Shown here: piece by piece, positions 10,385-21,900 of the stretch
Numbering within the stretch: position 1 is the stretch's first letter
Layout of the letters: every line of letters begins with the position of its first letter
Origin: Kappaphycus alvarezii
Lineage: Eukaryota > Rhodophyta > Florideophyceae > Gigartinales > Solieriaceae
Length of the DNA: 64,000 nucleotides
Reading direction: 5' to 3'
NCBI GenBank assembly: GCA_002205965.3
Contig: NADL03000765.1
Span: forward strand, 310,001-374,000
Position numbers and translations under genes: made by a program
Notes under the pieces: model-generated
Told to the model about the DNA's origin: nothing
What the model saw: only the letters and a program-made list of their open reading frames with translations
Databases searched by the model: none

Positions 10385-10601
10385 AGACCCAAGAAGAATT
10401 TATTTTACGCTAGTCGCTAAGCATAGGTTGTAGACCCTGCCCCTTCCATACTTGCTTGTAGCCCATTCAACTTTCTTCCCTATCCACTCCTTTTTGGTTC
10501 GTTTTACTATACCACGGTAGCACTTTTGTCGCTTGCAACACCTCCTTCTTGGGGTAATTGGTTCTGAGGATCTCTTCCCCTGCTGATTTATCCCTAACAT
10601 T

Positions 10602-10617
10602 TGGTACTCTTGTGGAG
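10602..10617 (+). other. Primer-binding site of element 1
   Basis: TGGTACTCTTGTGGAG starts 2 bp after the LTR end and is identical in element 2. TGG pairs with the CCA end of a tRNA. I could not name the tRNA. Confidence 0.75.
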
Positions 10618-10687
10618 GGGGTTGCACCCGAGGTATTCGAGTTGAGCAGTAGTAAGGAACACTTCGGGGGAATTTTTTTCTGTAATC

Positions 10688-13600
10688 ATGGATCTCAAAG
10701 CTGCTCGTATAACGTTCCCAGGGGGCAAGACTGAAGACGTTGAGGAGTTTTCTTTACACATATGTCAACGTTGTGATGCGTGAGAAGAGCGATGAAGAGA
10801 AGGCCGCAAGTATCTTCGCCTATCTTCATGGTGATGCAAAGCACAAATATAAGTCCAAGTTTATCGACGGGTGGTCTCTTAACGGGAATGGGCGTAACTT
10901 CGGTGAGGTATGTGAGTGGCTTGTGAAAGAGTATGCTAAGGAGGTAGAACCAGATGAGATGATTCGTACCGCCATAGAGGCCCGGCTCAACTTCGACGAT
11001 TTGTTAAGCTCATTGGTATACCTGTGTGATCCCTATGAAAAGGCCGGGTTCAACGCCCAAGCCAAGTAAGGAATGCTGCGTAAGGCGGCGACAGGAGATA
11101 AGCGGCTCTGCGATTTCATCCTCATCAAGGTCCCTCACACTTTTAATGAACTGAAGGATACCATGGTAGAATTTGTCAAAAATTCGGAGACGTTTCAGTC
11201 ACTGAGTGAGGCATCGACGGAAAAACTTACATCGATCTCCATTGTACATCCCGAAAAGAACTATTAAAGGCCGGCTACTAGTGCAGCGGCATTATAATCT
11301 GTCAGGAGCGATGTCAAAAACTTGGAAGAAAGGTTGGAAACACGATTCGATAATCGACTTGACATGATAACCTCGCAGTGGGAAAGCCTTACTCTTACCA
11401 TTAAGAAGAACCAGTCTGGGGTTCCTAAGGCCGCAGAAGTCTGTTCTTACTGTCACAAGCCTGGACACTTTGCAAACAGGTGTCCTGATAATCCACACAG
11501 AAACACTCGTTGTGGAAAGTGCGGACGTTACAGGCATCATGAAAGTAACTGCTGGTCTAAAGACAACAGAAGAGAAAATTTATCGGATGCGAGGAGTGAG
11601 TCAGGGCCAGAGATGAAAATCTTACCAAACAGAAAGGATGAAAGGTTGACGGATGCCGGTAATGTATCCATCATTCAAGAAATTAGTCAAGTCAAAGTTA
11701 CAAAAAGGGATGGGGAAGGGAACATTTTATCGAAAAAAACTAGTCTAAATTATGGAATGCTGGAGCACATCCCAGCACCCGTACCTCCTCGAACCAAGAG
11801 GGCTGATCAAGTTGTTCCAGGAGTGGGAGTCACTCCGGCCAAGAAGACGAAAAAGAGTAAGAAAGTTAAGAGTATCTCTAAAGACGTACTAGAGTATGTG
11901 AAGAGGTACAATTTGGTGGCTGAGCTTGCATCGGCCCCAACTGGGATAACGTTTGGTCAACTTTTGAGGGGCGACGCAGAGGATGCGAGAAAAGAACTCA
12001 AAAAAATTATCAGGTCTAATAAGTCCGCTAAGGGTAAGAAACTGTTTCTTCAATCGGCCTCGACAGCACCAAGACGTCTTAAGCTGGTACCAGTCAAAGT
12101 ATTGGGTATGAAAACCCAAGCTCTCTTCGATTCGGGTGCTGTTCCAAACCTCATTTCAGAAACTTTGGGTGACAGATCTAGGTCTCGAAATTATTCCAAC
12201 GACTCGAAAAATAACTGTAGCGGATGGAACCGTCTCAAAATGCATGGGCACTGTTGACAAGGTTTCCGTGTTCTTTGGGGACTCTAAAGTTGATGTAGAC
12301 TTTCTTGTCATGCCGGATCTCCCTTTCGATGCAATCATTGGCTGCCCCACAATGGAAAGACTAGGAACATGCATTGACTTGGGCAACCAAATCGTTTCAG
12401 TTAATCTTGACGGCAGAACCGTGAAGATGCCCCTGGATTTCGACAAAAGCACGCATCCTGAAGATTTAAAAGAATCGGACAGTGAAAATTTCACTTCTAG
12501 CTATGAAAGCGAAGATTCGGAACCAACTAACATTTTCGGAAGTGGAAAAGGGTACCCCCGAGGGGTAATGAACATGGCATGGGACGATTATGATTCTGGG
12601 TTTGAAACAGATGACGACTGGAATTCTAGGATAAGTTTGAAACCCGAATGTGTTTCTTTTTGCGATGATATCGAATCAAAGGAGAGAATTCGGAGCATGA
12701 AAGTAGATTACCTTTGCAAAGAAAATAAGAATACGTCGAATTCCATATATGAAGATGTTAGCACGACGGAAGAGGTCCTTCAAAATATTGAGGTTGAGGA
12801 TCAAGAAGAAAAAGGGCGCCAAATGGCAGAAATCCAAGGAAAAGTGCAGCACCTTCCCGCGCCCGCCTCACTGAAAATATCCGACATGTTAACATCTTCC
12901 GAAGTAATTGCATGGAGCGTTTCAGATTTAAGACAAGCAAGTGTACCAGTTACTCACTCGTTCGACCTTACCGACACTCAACCGATTTACCACAAGCCTA
13001 GACGTCAACCGCCAAAATATGACCAATTTATCTCAGAAAATGTTACAAGTATGCTGAAAATGATATTATTCGACCAGTTTCATCCCCATGGTCGTTTCCA
13101 GTTGTGGTCGCACCAAAGAAGGATGGAAAGCTGCGTTTTTGCGTCGATTACCGACAACTGAACCAGAGAATGATACCCGATCGATTTCCGATTCCGAACA
13201 TGGAGGAGATCCTCGAGGACCTGAAGGACGGGAGATATTTCACCTCAATTGACCTTTACACTGGCTATTGGCAGATTCCATTGGATGAAAAATGTAAGGA
13301 AAAAAAACCTTTACCAGCAAAGCCGGTACGTTCAGGTTCGAAGTGATGCCTTTTGGTCTCATGAATGCACCAGCTACATTCCAAAGAATGATGAACGAGG
13401 TTTTGAAAGGACTTCCATTCGCAAGAGTCTATATCGATGATGTCGTCATATTCTCAGAAACATTGGATCAGCACATCTCGCACGTCAAGACAGTTGTGGA
13501 GAGGATATCGGAGTATAGCTTGAAAATTAAGTTGAGCAAATGCTTCTTTGCGAAAACTTCTATCCAATTACTCGGTCATATCGTCGACCAAGAGGGAATT

Positions 13601-16600
13601 AGAGTGGATCCAGAGAAAACGAAAAAAATAAAGTTGGCACCAAGGCCCGCTTCAAAGACGGAGGTCCGAAGCTTCTTAGGACTGGCCTCATATTACAGAA
13701 GATTTATCAAAGATTTCGCCAAGACTGCAGCACCGTTACATGCCAGCACTACGAAGAACGGAAAATTTTACTGGAACAAGGAAATGGAAACTGCATTTCA
13801 GGAGCTTAAAGATAAGCTATGTGTCCCCCCAGTTCTCATGTACCCAGATTTCAAGAGACCATTCGTTGTGGAGACAGATGCCTCAGAACGGTCTTTGGGT
13901 GCCGTTTTGTCCCAAAAAGATGAAAACGGAAGACTACACCCTGTTCAATTCGCAAGCCGAACTCTGAATGACGCGGAAAAGAGATACTCAGTCTGCGAGA
14001 AAGAAGCGCTAGCTGTCGTCTTCGCGCTGAAAAAGTTTCGCGTATACCTTTTATCACTCGAGAAATTTGTCTTGATAACTGATCACCAGGCACTTAAAAC
14101 AGCATTCCAAAAGAAGGATGTACATCACCGCTTGGCCCGATGGCTCGACATTTTCGCAGAATATCGGTTTGAAATTGTGTATAGACCCGGACGCAATAAT
14201 CAGCCTGCCGATTACCTATCCCGCTTGAGGGACGCACTGATTCCAAATGAAAAAGCTTCGGAGGACATCGTCGGAGTCGCCGAGTTGCAGTTGCCGAACG
14301 ATAACGAGTACGAAGCTAATATTCACGGACTGATCAAATTCCTCGATGGACTAGAAATGAGAAAGGTTGATCTTGAACACCGAAATTGGGTACGCAGGAA
14401 TCAAAAGGCTTTTACATTGTGGAATGGGAAACTCTTCCGGCACACTAAAGCCGGTCCCCGACTAGTGGCCCCTTTGAAAGAAAGAATGAAGATCTTGAGG
14501 ACTTTCCATGATGAGCTAGGGCATTGGGATCTCGAAACAACCAAAAAATTCGTAACTGAGAGATTCTGGTGGCCCGGTATCCATAAGGACGTCTATAATT
14601 CGTGAAAAGCTGCGACAACTGCCAAAAATTCACTCCAATACGGAAGTATAAGACAACTCTAAGTTTTCCAGTTTCCGGTCTCTTTGAAACCTTCTCAATT
14701 GACTTCGCGGGCCCGTTCAAGGAAACTTCTTCCGGAAACAAATATCTCCTTATAGGGGTGGAACATCTTACTGGATGGCCAATAGCAGTTGCAGTCGAGG
14801 AGGCAAATGCTGAGGTGGTACTGAGATTCATCGAAAAAGAAATAATTGAACCGTTTGGTCTTCCAAAAAGGATCATCTCGGATAACGCCCTTTGTTTTAC
14901 TGCAACTTCACTGCTTCGTTTTTTGGAAGAGAAAGGGATTCAGCTGAAGACCGTTCTCGCATACGCTCCTATGTCCAACGGGAAAGCGGAGAGGATGGTT
15001 GGAACCATCAAACGAGCAATATCGAAAACTATGTTGGAGAATGAAATCCAGTGGGAAGATGCCTTACCAAAAGTGTTATACGGCTACCGTCGAAGAAGAG
15101 GAAGAAATGGACGCTCACCATTCGAGCTAATGTACGGAAGGGCTCCTAGAATGTTACAGAGAGACATGGAAACAAATATTATCGATGAAGAGAGTAGGGA
15201 AGTTGAACTACTGGCCACCGAAGGCTGGAGATCACACCGCGCGCTAACACAGACAAGAAATAAGGATGCAGAACCTGCAGTCAGAACCTTTTCAGTTGGC
15301 TCTAAAGTACTTGTAGTACATGGAAAAGCAATGCAGCAGGCTGTGAAGTGGCCGGCCTTCCAAACCAAGTACTCGAACCCTTGCATCGTCACGGAGGAAA
15401 GACACCCGCACTATCAGCTCTGTTCAAGCTCAGGGAAGAGATCAAGGAGGGCCATCCATGCACGTCGTCTGGTCCCTTACCATCAGAGGCCTGAAGAATT
15501 CCTTCTCACACAGGACTATGCGCAACCACGGGGCATACTCATCTTTAACTATAGAATGATTCCTATGGGAGGAAAAAGGGCCTGGGAATGGATCATCTCG
15601 GTTACGCGGGACTACTACGAACTCCACGTAATCATCCATTTCTACATTAATATATGCCTATGTTTTCGTACGTTGAACGGACCATTGCTACCTGAAGAAG
15701 ATTTCCGACTATTAATAAGAGTTCTATTTTCATTCCAAAACGGAAGGTTCACGGAAGCAGGTCCAGAGTTTGTGGAGGTAATATATCATTACTCTATAGG
15801 AAGATATGGAATGGTAGCTGCTGGAGACTTGTCGCAAACGTATCTGAATATTATCCGTCCAATTTACGTATTTCTCAAGAACAACCAAGACGTGCGACTG
15901 AGAGGTTACGCCTTACCCCCGGATATGGAATACAGGCTGGTCCCGTATCCTCTATGGGAACCTTACGTTTCTCCGCCACAAATTGGGAACGTTGGAGGCG
16001 GCGAGGATCCTCCTGAAGCAGTGATGATGACCAGAGGAGGACCTTCAGGAGACAACAACCCGCCCAGAAGAGGTTCCGGTCGTCCCCCGAGAGGACCTCG
16101 TGCAGGTCCCAGTACGTCAGGAGCTGGTCGCGGCCATTCATCGGGACCGTCCACCACAACTTCATCTCTAGCTCTCCTTCACAACCATGCACAGCATACA
16201 GTCGGAAGAAGAAGATTATCTTTTTGGCTGCGCAATATCTCCGAGGATGCGAACGATGCGCAGGTCATTTCTTATTTCATGATAAGCATCTGTTTATGTT
16301 TTAGGGCGCTACATGGACCGCACTTATCTTACGAAGATTCGTTCTTGATGATGCGCGTCTTCTTTTCTTATCGACATCCATTCCTCCGGCATCTTCCAGA
16401 AGAGTTTGCATATCACATATATTTTTTCACTCTTGGAAGATTCGGAAGAGTCACGGAAGAAGAATGTATTCAACCCCACCTCGATGTGATCAAACCAATA
16501 TATGAGGCTATGCTACAAAGTGAGGTACCAGTAATGCGAACCTACTTTTTAGAGCATCATATTGGTAATCAGTTGCATCCGTACCCGTTTGAGAGACCAT

Positions 16601-16674
16601 ACATTTTATCAATAAGACAGCGAACACTAACGAAGAGAAGAAGAGCAGTGAACGAGTCGGGACGTTCGTCTTGA
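10688..16674 (+). pseudogene. gag-pol: Gag-pol polyprotein of gypsy element 1, interrupted
   Basis: It starts at the ATG of MDLKAARITF. Domains in order are: Gag with two CX2CX4HX4C zinc knuckles (about 11440-11555); a Lys-rich linker; aspartic protease with FDSGA (about 12126); reverse transcriptase with DYRQLN and YIDD (13431-13442); RNase H with ETDASERSLGAV (about 13870); an integrase HHCC zinc domain; and a DDE core. In the last frame (from 14602) the catalytic residues are D34, D94 and E130, a DD35E spacing. A GPY/F-like segment and an extension of about 400 residues follow. Compared with element 2 there are breaks near 10750 (extra T), 11067 and 11265 (stops), 11296 (stop), 12167 (extra G), 13058, 13310 and 14599 (single-base losses). 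Most breaks are single-base indels. One continuous reading frame seems to be the ancestral state, with no separate pro or env frame. Confidence 0.9.
15583..16605 (+). other. Duplicated domain of unknown function after the integrase
   Basis: After the GPY/F end (RRLVPYH, about 15475) the frame continues with two related blocks of about 125 residues (15583-15969 and 16216-16605). Both share ICLCFRxLxGPxL, an ED pair, RVxFS, PEF/EEF, GRxGxV, a PIY and a PYPxxxPY end. I estimate about 35 percent identity by eye. The linker between them (15970-16215) is rich in Gly, Pro, Arg and Ser (for example PRRGSGRPPRGPRAG). No chromodomain is present. I do not recognise the domain. The internal duplication and its retention in both elements suggest a structural or binding role. 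Confidence 0.7.
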
Positions 16675-16685
16675 GCGAGAGGGCG
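16675..16685 (+). other. Polypurine tract of element 1
   Basis: GCGAGAGGGCG directly precedes the 3' LTR and overlaps the end of pol by a few bases. It is short and interrupted by C, so it is a weak tract. Confidence 0.55.
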
Positions 16686-17392
16686 TGATGTGCGCAAATT
16701 TCGCACACGAAAAAATCTAGATGAGGACCATGATTGTATACAGTATCGGAATTGGGAAGATATTTTTACAGTTTTTGAATTTGCAAGATATTTTTAATTT
16801 GGGTGAGTGTGGCAAATTCGTCGGTTGATTTTTTCATTTTAGGACACGCTGTCATAGTAGATGTCAGTACAGTTCCAGGTTGTGGGTGATACGACAAGTA
16901 GCTCTGAAAGGTCTATATAATGGCCACATCAATTCCCACCCCTGGCCGATGGATGGCTGGCATGGGTATGGCACCTAGATATTTACCTTGAGGAAATATC
17001 TTCTAATAGTCTCTCTGGTTCACACGATTACCGTGAATACTTTTTGGTTATTAGTATGTTTTTTGAGACTTTTGGGGTAGCCAAAAGTCTAAATAAGCCG
17101 AGTAAACTGCTTCCTGTAGTGGAGGTGAAGCAAGTTGGCAGACAACTTCAAGCCAAGTCCCGAGTAGTAGGAAGTTGAGAGTCAACTTCAGACCCAAGAA
17201 AATTTTTTTACGCTAGTCGCAGAGCGTGGTAGACCCTGCCCCTTTTATACTTGCTTGTAGCTCAACTCTCTTCTATATACACTCCCTTTTGTTCGTTCAA
17301 CAATACCACGGGGCACTTTTGTCGCTTGCAACACCTCCTTCTTGGGGTAATTGGTTCTGAGGATCTCTTCCCCTGCTGATTTATCCCTAACA
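16686..17392 (+). repeat. 3' LTR of element 1 (short type)
   Basis: It runs from TGATGTGCGC to CCCTAACA and is slightly shorter than the 5' LTR, mostly by small indels. The core promoter inverted repeat and both R hairpins are intact. Confidence 0.93.
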
Positions 17393-17520
17393 GGGTGAGC
17401 GAAGAGAAACGCCGCAGCAGGGCTGCGGCGGAACGCTAAGCTACGGATGCGATGTCGAATGTCGGCGTACCTCAATCTGGTCGTCGAGTTCACAATCTAT
17501 TGAGTCGCGTATGTCGCTGC
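17393..17520 (-). pseudogene. LINE fragment, upstream half beyond element 1
   Basis: On the minus strand the frame NSTTRLRYADIRHRIRS...FRRSPAAAFLFAH runs into the GGGTG duplication and continues at 9868 on the other side of element 1. It includes the second target duplication (17393-17397). Upstream of about 17510 a stop interrupts the frame. Confidence 0.7.
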
Positions 17521-17800
17521 ACGTGGCCAACGTGGACCACCCGGTTAGCACTTAGCTCTAGCAGTATAGTCGGATCCTGCAGCAGACACCCGTTTTACTG
17601 ATACCATAAAGTTATGCGGGGGCGGTCATGAGTTCGACCCTCAGGACATGATCATTTCGGTTGTTTTACAGTACAGTGTACAGCACAGTGGTTTATCTTT
17701 ACAGTAAACCTAAATACCCGACGCGCCTCGACTTATGAATTACTTTACCACTGACATGTGCAGGTGCAACATGCATAGGCTTGAATACCCTACTGTAACA
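17521..17800. other. Spacer with a tRNA-like T-arm motif
   Basis: No gene is recognised. ATGAGTTCGACCCTCAG (about 17630) forms a T-arm-like hairpin with a 7-base TTCGACC loop, matching a Pol III B box. TAGCTCTAGCAG about 75 bp upstream is a loose A box. No acceptor stem can be drawn, so this is at most a tRNA-derived SINE relic. A TACAGTACAGTGTACAGCACAG cluster lies at 17668-17690. Confidence 0.3.
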
Positions 17801-18111
17801 AACCTAAAACAATTAGGTTTGAATAGGGTGGCTAAACTCTGCATGTTGTGGGGCGCGACATAATACAGACGCCGCACACGTGGACCAAATTGCATAACTA
17901 AGCTGCTGATAAAGCCGAGTCTTCACTCCTCCCGCCGAGCATGCGCTGCGGGTTGCGACAGCGGCCGCGTATTCGTCGATTACCTTGGACGTCGTCGCAG
18001 ACGGCGATCCAAGTGAGTCGAAGGCTAGCGGCACAAACTTCCATCCCAGTTTTGATCGTCCTGGGATGGCTTCACCGGGGATGGACTCGACTCCTCCACA
18101 CTACAGTACTG
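17800..18111 (-). pseudogene. LINE C-terminal fragment next to element 2
   Basis: The minus-strand frame contains PLAFDSLGSPSATTSKVIDEY and a KTRLYQQLSYAIW end. It is closely related to the fragments at 48168-48598 and 32935-33110, and more distantly to the 8350-9868 copies. It is cut at 18111 by the LTR of element 2. Confidence 0.65.
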
Positions 18112-18833
18112 TGATGTGCGCAAATTCGCACACGAAAAAAATCTAGATGAGGACCATGATTGTATACAGTATCGGAATTGTGAAGATATTTTTACAGTTT
18201 TTGAATTTGCAAGATATTTTTAATTTGGGTGAGTGTGGCAAATTGATCGGTTGATTTTTTCATTTTAGGACACGCTGTCATAGTAGATGTCAGTGTACAG
18301 TTCCAAGTTGTGGGTGATACTACGAGTGACTCTGAAAGGTCTATATAATGGTCACATCAATTCCCACCCCTGGCCGATGGGTGGCTGGCATGGGTTTGGC
18401 ACCTAGATATTTACCTTAAGGAAATATCTCCTAATAGTCTCTCTGGTTCACACGATTACCGTGAATACATTTTATGGTTATTAGTATGTTTGTTTTGGGA
18501 CTTTTGGGGGTAGCCAAAAGTCTATATAAGCTGAGTAAACTGCTTCCTCATGGAGAGGTCAAGCAAGTTGGCAGACAACTTCAAGCCAAGTCCCGAGTAG
18601 TAGGAAGTAGAGAGTCAACTTCAGACCCAAGAAAACTTTTTCTTACGCTAGTCGCAGAGCGTCGGTGGTAGACCCTGCCCCTTTTATACTTGCTTTTAGG
18701 TTTCTCAACTCTCTTCTATATAAACTCGCTTTTGTTCGTTCAACAATACCACGGCACTTTTGTCGCTCGCAACACCTCCTTCTCAGGGTAATTGGTTCTG
18801 AGGATCTCTTCCCCCGCCGATTTACCCCTATCA
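18112..18833 (+). repeat. 5' LTR of element 2 (short type)
   Basis: It runs from TGATGTGCGC to CCCTATCA, 722 bp. It has the same U3 as element 1, with a mini-ORF starting ATGGTCACATC at about 18347. R-U5 is closer to the long-type LTRs than to element 1, for example in the CTCATGGAGAGG segment and the CCCTATCA end. Confidence 0.92.
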
Positions 18834-18835
18834 TT

Positions 18836-18851
18836 TGGTACTCTTGTGGAG
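18836..18851 (+). other. Primer-binding site of element 2
   Basis: TGGTACTCTTGTGGAG begins 2 bp after the LTR, identical to element 1. Confidence 0.75.
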
Positions 18852-18921
18852 GGGGTTGCACCCGAGGTATTCGAGTTGAGCAGTAGTAAGGAACACTTCG
18901 GGGGATTTCTTTTCTGTAATC

Positions 18922-21900
18922 ATGGATCTCAACGCTGCTCGTATAACGTTCACAGGGGCAAGACTGAAGACGTTGAGGAGTTTCTTTACACATATGTCAA
19001 CGTTGTGATGCGAGAGAAGGGCGATGAAGAGAAGGCCGCAAGTATCTTCGCCTATCTTCATGGTGACGCAAAGCACAAATATAAGTCCAAGTTTATCGAC
19101 GGGTGGTCTCTTAACGGGAATGGGCGTAACTTCGGTGAGGTATGTGAGTGGCTTGTGAAAGAGTATGCTAAGGAGGTAGAACCAGATGAGATGATTCGTA
19201 CCGCCATAGAGGCCCGGCTCAACTTCGACGATTTGTTAAGCTCATTGGTGTACTTGTGTGATCTTTATGAAAAGGCTGGGTTCAACGCCCAAGCCAAGTA
19301 CGGAATGCTGCGTAAGGCGGCTATGGGGGATAAGCGGCTCTCCGATTTCCTCCTCATCAAGGGCCCTCACACTTTTGATGAACTGAAGGGTACCATAGTA
19401 GAATTTGTCAAAAATTCGGAGACGTTTCAGTCACTGAGTGAGGTACCGAGGGAAACCCGCACATCGATGTCTATCGTACATCCTGAAAAGAATTATCAAA
19501 GGCCGGCTACTAGTGCAGCGGCATTAGAATCTGTCAGGAGCGATGTCAAAAACTTGGAAGAAAGGTTGGAAACCCGATTCGATAATCGACTTGACATGAT
19601 AACCTCGCAGTTGGAAAGCCTTACTCTTACCATTAAGAAGAACCAGTCTGGGGCCCCTAAGGCCGCAGAAGTCTGTTCTTACTGTCACAAGCCTGGACAC
19701 TTTGCAAACAGGTGTCCTGATAATCCACATAGAAACACTCGTTGTGCAAAGTGCGGTCGATATGGGCATCATGAAAGTAACTGCTGGTCTAAAGACAACA
19801 GAAGAGCAAATTTATCGGAAGAGGAGTGAGTCAGGACCAGAGGTGAAAATCTTACAAAATAGAAGGGATCAAAGGTTGACGGATGCCGGTAACGTATCCA
19901 TCGCTGAAGAGATTAGTCAAGTCAATGTGACAAAAAGGGATGGGGAAGGGAACATTTTATCGAAGAAACCTAGGCTAGAGTATGGAATGCTGGAGCATAT
20001 CCCAGCACCTGTACCTCCTCGAACCAAGAGGTCTGATCAAGTTGTTCCAGGAGTGGGAGTCACTCCGGCCAAGAAGACGAAAAAGAGTAAGAAAGTTAAG
20101 AGTATCTCTAAGGACGTACTAGAGTATGTGAAGAGGTACAATTTGGTGGCTGAGCTTGCATCGGCCCCAACTGGGATAACGTTTGGTCAACTTTTGAGGG
20201 GCGACGCAGAGGATGCGAGAAAAGAACTCAAAAAAATTATCAGGTCTAATAAGTCCGCTAAGGGTAAGAAACTGTTTCTTCAATCGGCCTCGACAGCACC
20301 AAGACGTCTTAAGCTGGTACCAGTCAAAGTATTGGGTATGAAAACCCAAGCTCTCTTCGATTCGGGTGCTGTTCCAAACCTCATTTCAGAAACTTTGGTG
20401 ACAGATCTAGGTCTCGAAATTACTCCAACGACTCGAAAAATAACTGTAGCGGATGGAACCGTCTCAAAATGCATGGGCACTGTTGACAAGGTTTCCGTGT
20501 TCTTTGGGGACTCTAAAGTTGATGTAGACTTTCTTGTCATGCCGGATCTCCCTTTCGATGCAATCATTGGCTGCCCACATGGAAAGACTAGGACATGCAT
20601 TGACTTGGGCAACCAAATGGTTTCAGTTAATATTGACGGCAGAACCGTGAAGATGCCCCTGGATTTCGACAAAAGCACGCATCCTGAAGATTTAAAAGAA
20701 ACGGACAGTGAAGATTTCACTTCTAGCTATGACAGCGAAGATTCGGAACCAACTAACACTTTCGGAAGTGGAAAAGGGTACCCTCGGGGTTAATGAACAT
20801 GGCATGGGACGATTATGATTCCGGGTTTGAAACAGATGACGACTGGGATTCTAGGATAAGTTTGAAACCCGAATGTGTTTCTTTTTGCGATGATATCGAA
20901 TCAAAGGACAGAATTCGGAGCATGAAAGAAGATTACCTTTGCAAAGAAAATAAGAATACGTCGAATTCCATATATGAAGATGTGAGCACGACGGAAGAGG
21001 TCCTTCAAAATATTGAGGTTGAGGATCAAGAAGAAAAAGGGCGCCAAATGGCAGAAATCCAAGGAAAAGTGCAGCACCTTCCCGCCCCCGCCTCACTGAA
21101 AATATCCGACATGTTAACATCTTCCGAAGTAATTGCATGGAGCGTTTCAGATTTAAGACAAGCAAGTGTACCGGTTACTCACTCGTTCGAACTTACCGAC
21201 ACTCAACCGATTTACCACAAGCCTAGACGTCAACCGCCAAAATATGACCAATTTATCTCAGAAAATGTTACAAGTATGCTGAAAAATGATATTATTCGAC
21301 CAGTTTCATCCCCATGGTCGTTTCCAGTTGTGGTCGCACCAAAGAAGGATGGAAAGCTGCGTTTTTGCGTCGATTACCGACAACTGAACCAGAGAATGAT
21401 ACCCGATCGATTTCCGATTCCGAACATGGAGGAGATCCTCGAGGACCTGAAGGACGGGAGATATTTCACCTCAATTGACCTTTACACTGGCTATTGGCAG
21501 ATTCCATTGGATGAAAAATGTAAGGAAAAAACAACCTTTACCAGCAAAGCCGGTACGTTCAGGTTCGAAGTGATGCCTTTTGGTCTCATGAATGCACCAG
21601 CTACATTCCAAAGAATGATGAACGAGGTTTTGAAAGGACTTCCATTCGCAAGAGTCTATATCGATGATGTCGTCATATTCTCAGAAACATTGGATCAGCA
21701 CATCTCGCACGTCAAGACAGTTGTGGAGAGGATATCGGAGTATAGCTTGAAAATTAAGTTGAGCAAATGCTTCTTTGCGAAAACTTCTATCCAATTACTC
21801 GGTCATATCGTCGACCAAGAGGGAATTAGAGTGGATCCAGAGAAAACGAAAAAAATAAAGTTGGCACCAAGGCCCGCTTCAAAGACGGAGGTCCGAAGCT

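Larger units (their letters stand above)
9869..10599 (+). repeat. 5' LTR of element 1 (short type)
   Basis: It starts TGATGTGCGC and ends CCCTAACA. U3 holds a TATA-like TCTATATAATGG (about 10098) that overlaps a mini-ORF start. The core promoter at 10261-10290 precedes R-U5. U3 outside the mini-ORF aligns with the solo LTR at 29331-30673, which carries a full gene at the same place. Confidence 0.93.
9869..17392 (+). mobile_element. Gypsy element 1, full length
   Basis: This is a complete Ty3/gypsy retrotransposon of 7524 bp with 731-bp and 707-bp LTRs, a primer-binding site 2 bp after the 5' LTR, a gag-pol region, a purine-rich stretch before the 3' LTR, and a 5-bp target duplication (GGGTG). 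It is inserted in a LINE on the opposite strand. The LTRs are of the short type, without the U3 gene. The internal region is nearly identical to element 2 from about 11.8 kb on, and less so in gag. Pol ends 11 bp before the 3' LTR, leaving no room for a separate env gene. Confidence 0.95.

Noticed and set aside
15875-16192. Minus-strand frames under the gypsy C-terminal extension
   Set aside because: Shadow frames of a GC-rich linker; the plus frame continues pol and is duplicated at domain level.
16215-16674. Separate env gene in gypsy elements
   Set aside because: The frame is continuous with integrase, has no signal peptide or clear membrane anchor, and is a duplicate of the preceding block.
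17540-17650. tRNA gene
   Set aside because: A T-arm and weak boxes are present but no acceptor stem or anticodon arm can be formed.
18792-18930. Long N-terminal extension of Gag upstream of the ATG at 18922
   Set aside because: It lies in U5, primer-binding site and leader in another frame. Element 1 and the frame after 18960 indicate the MDLNAAR start with a lost base.
18643-18993. Repeated basic peptide (EPITLRRRCC...) seen at seven places
   Set aside because: It is a translation of the antisense strand of U5/R in every LTR copy; no start, motif or separate conservation supports a gene.
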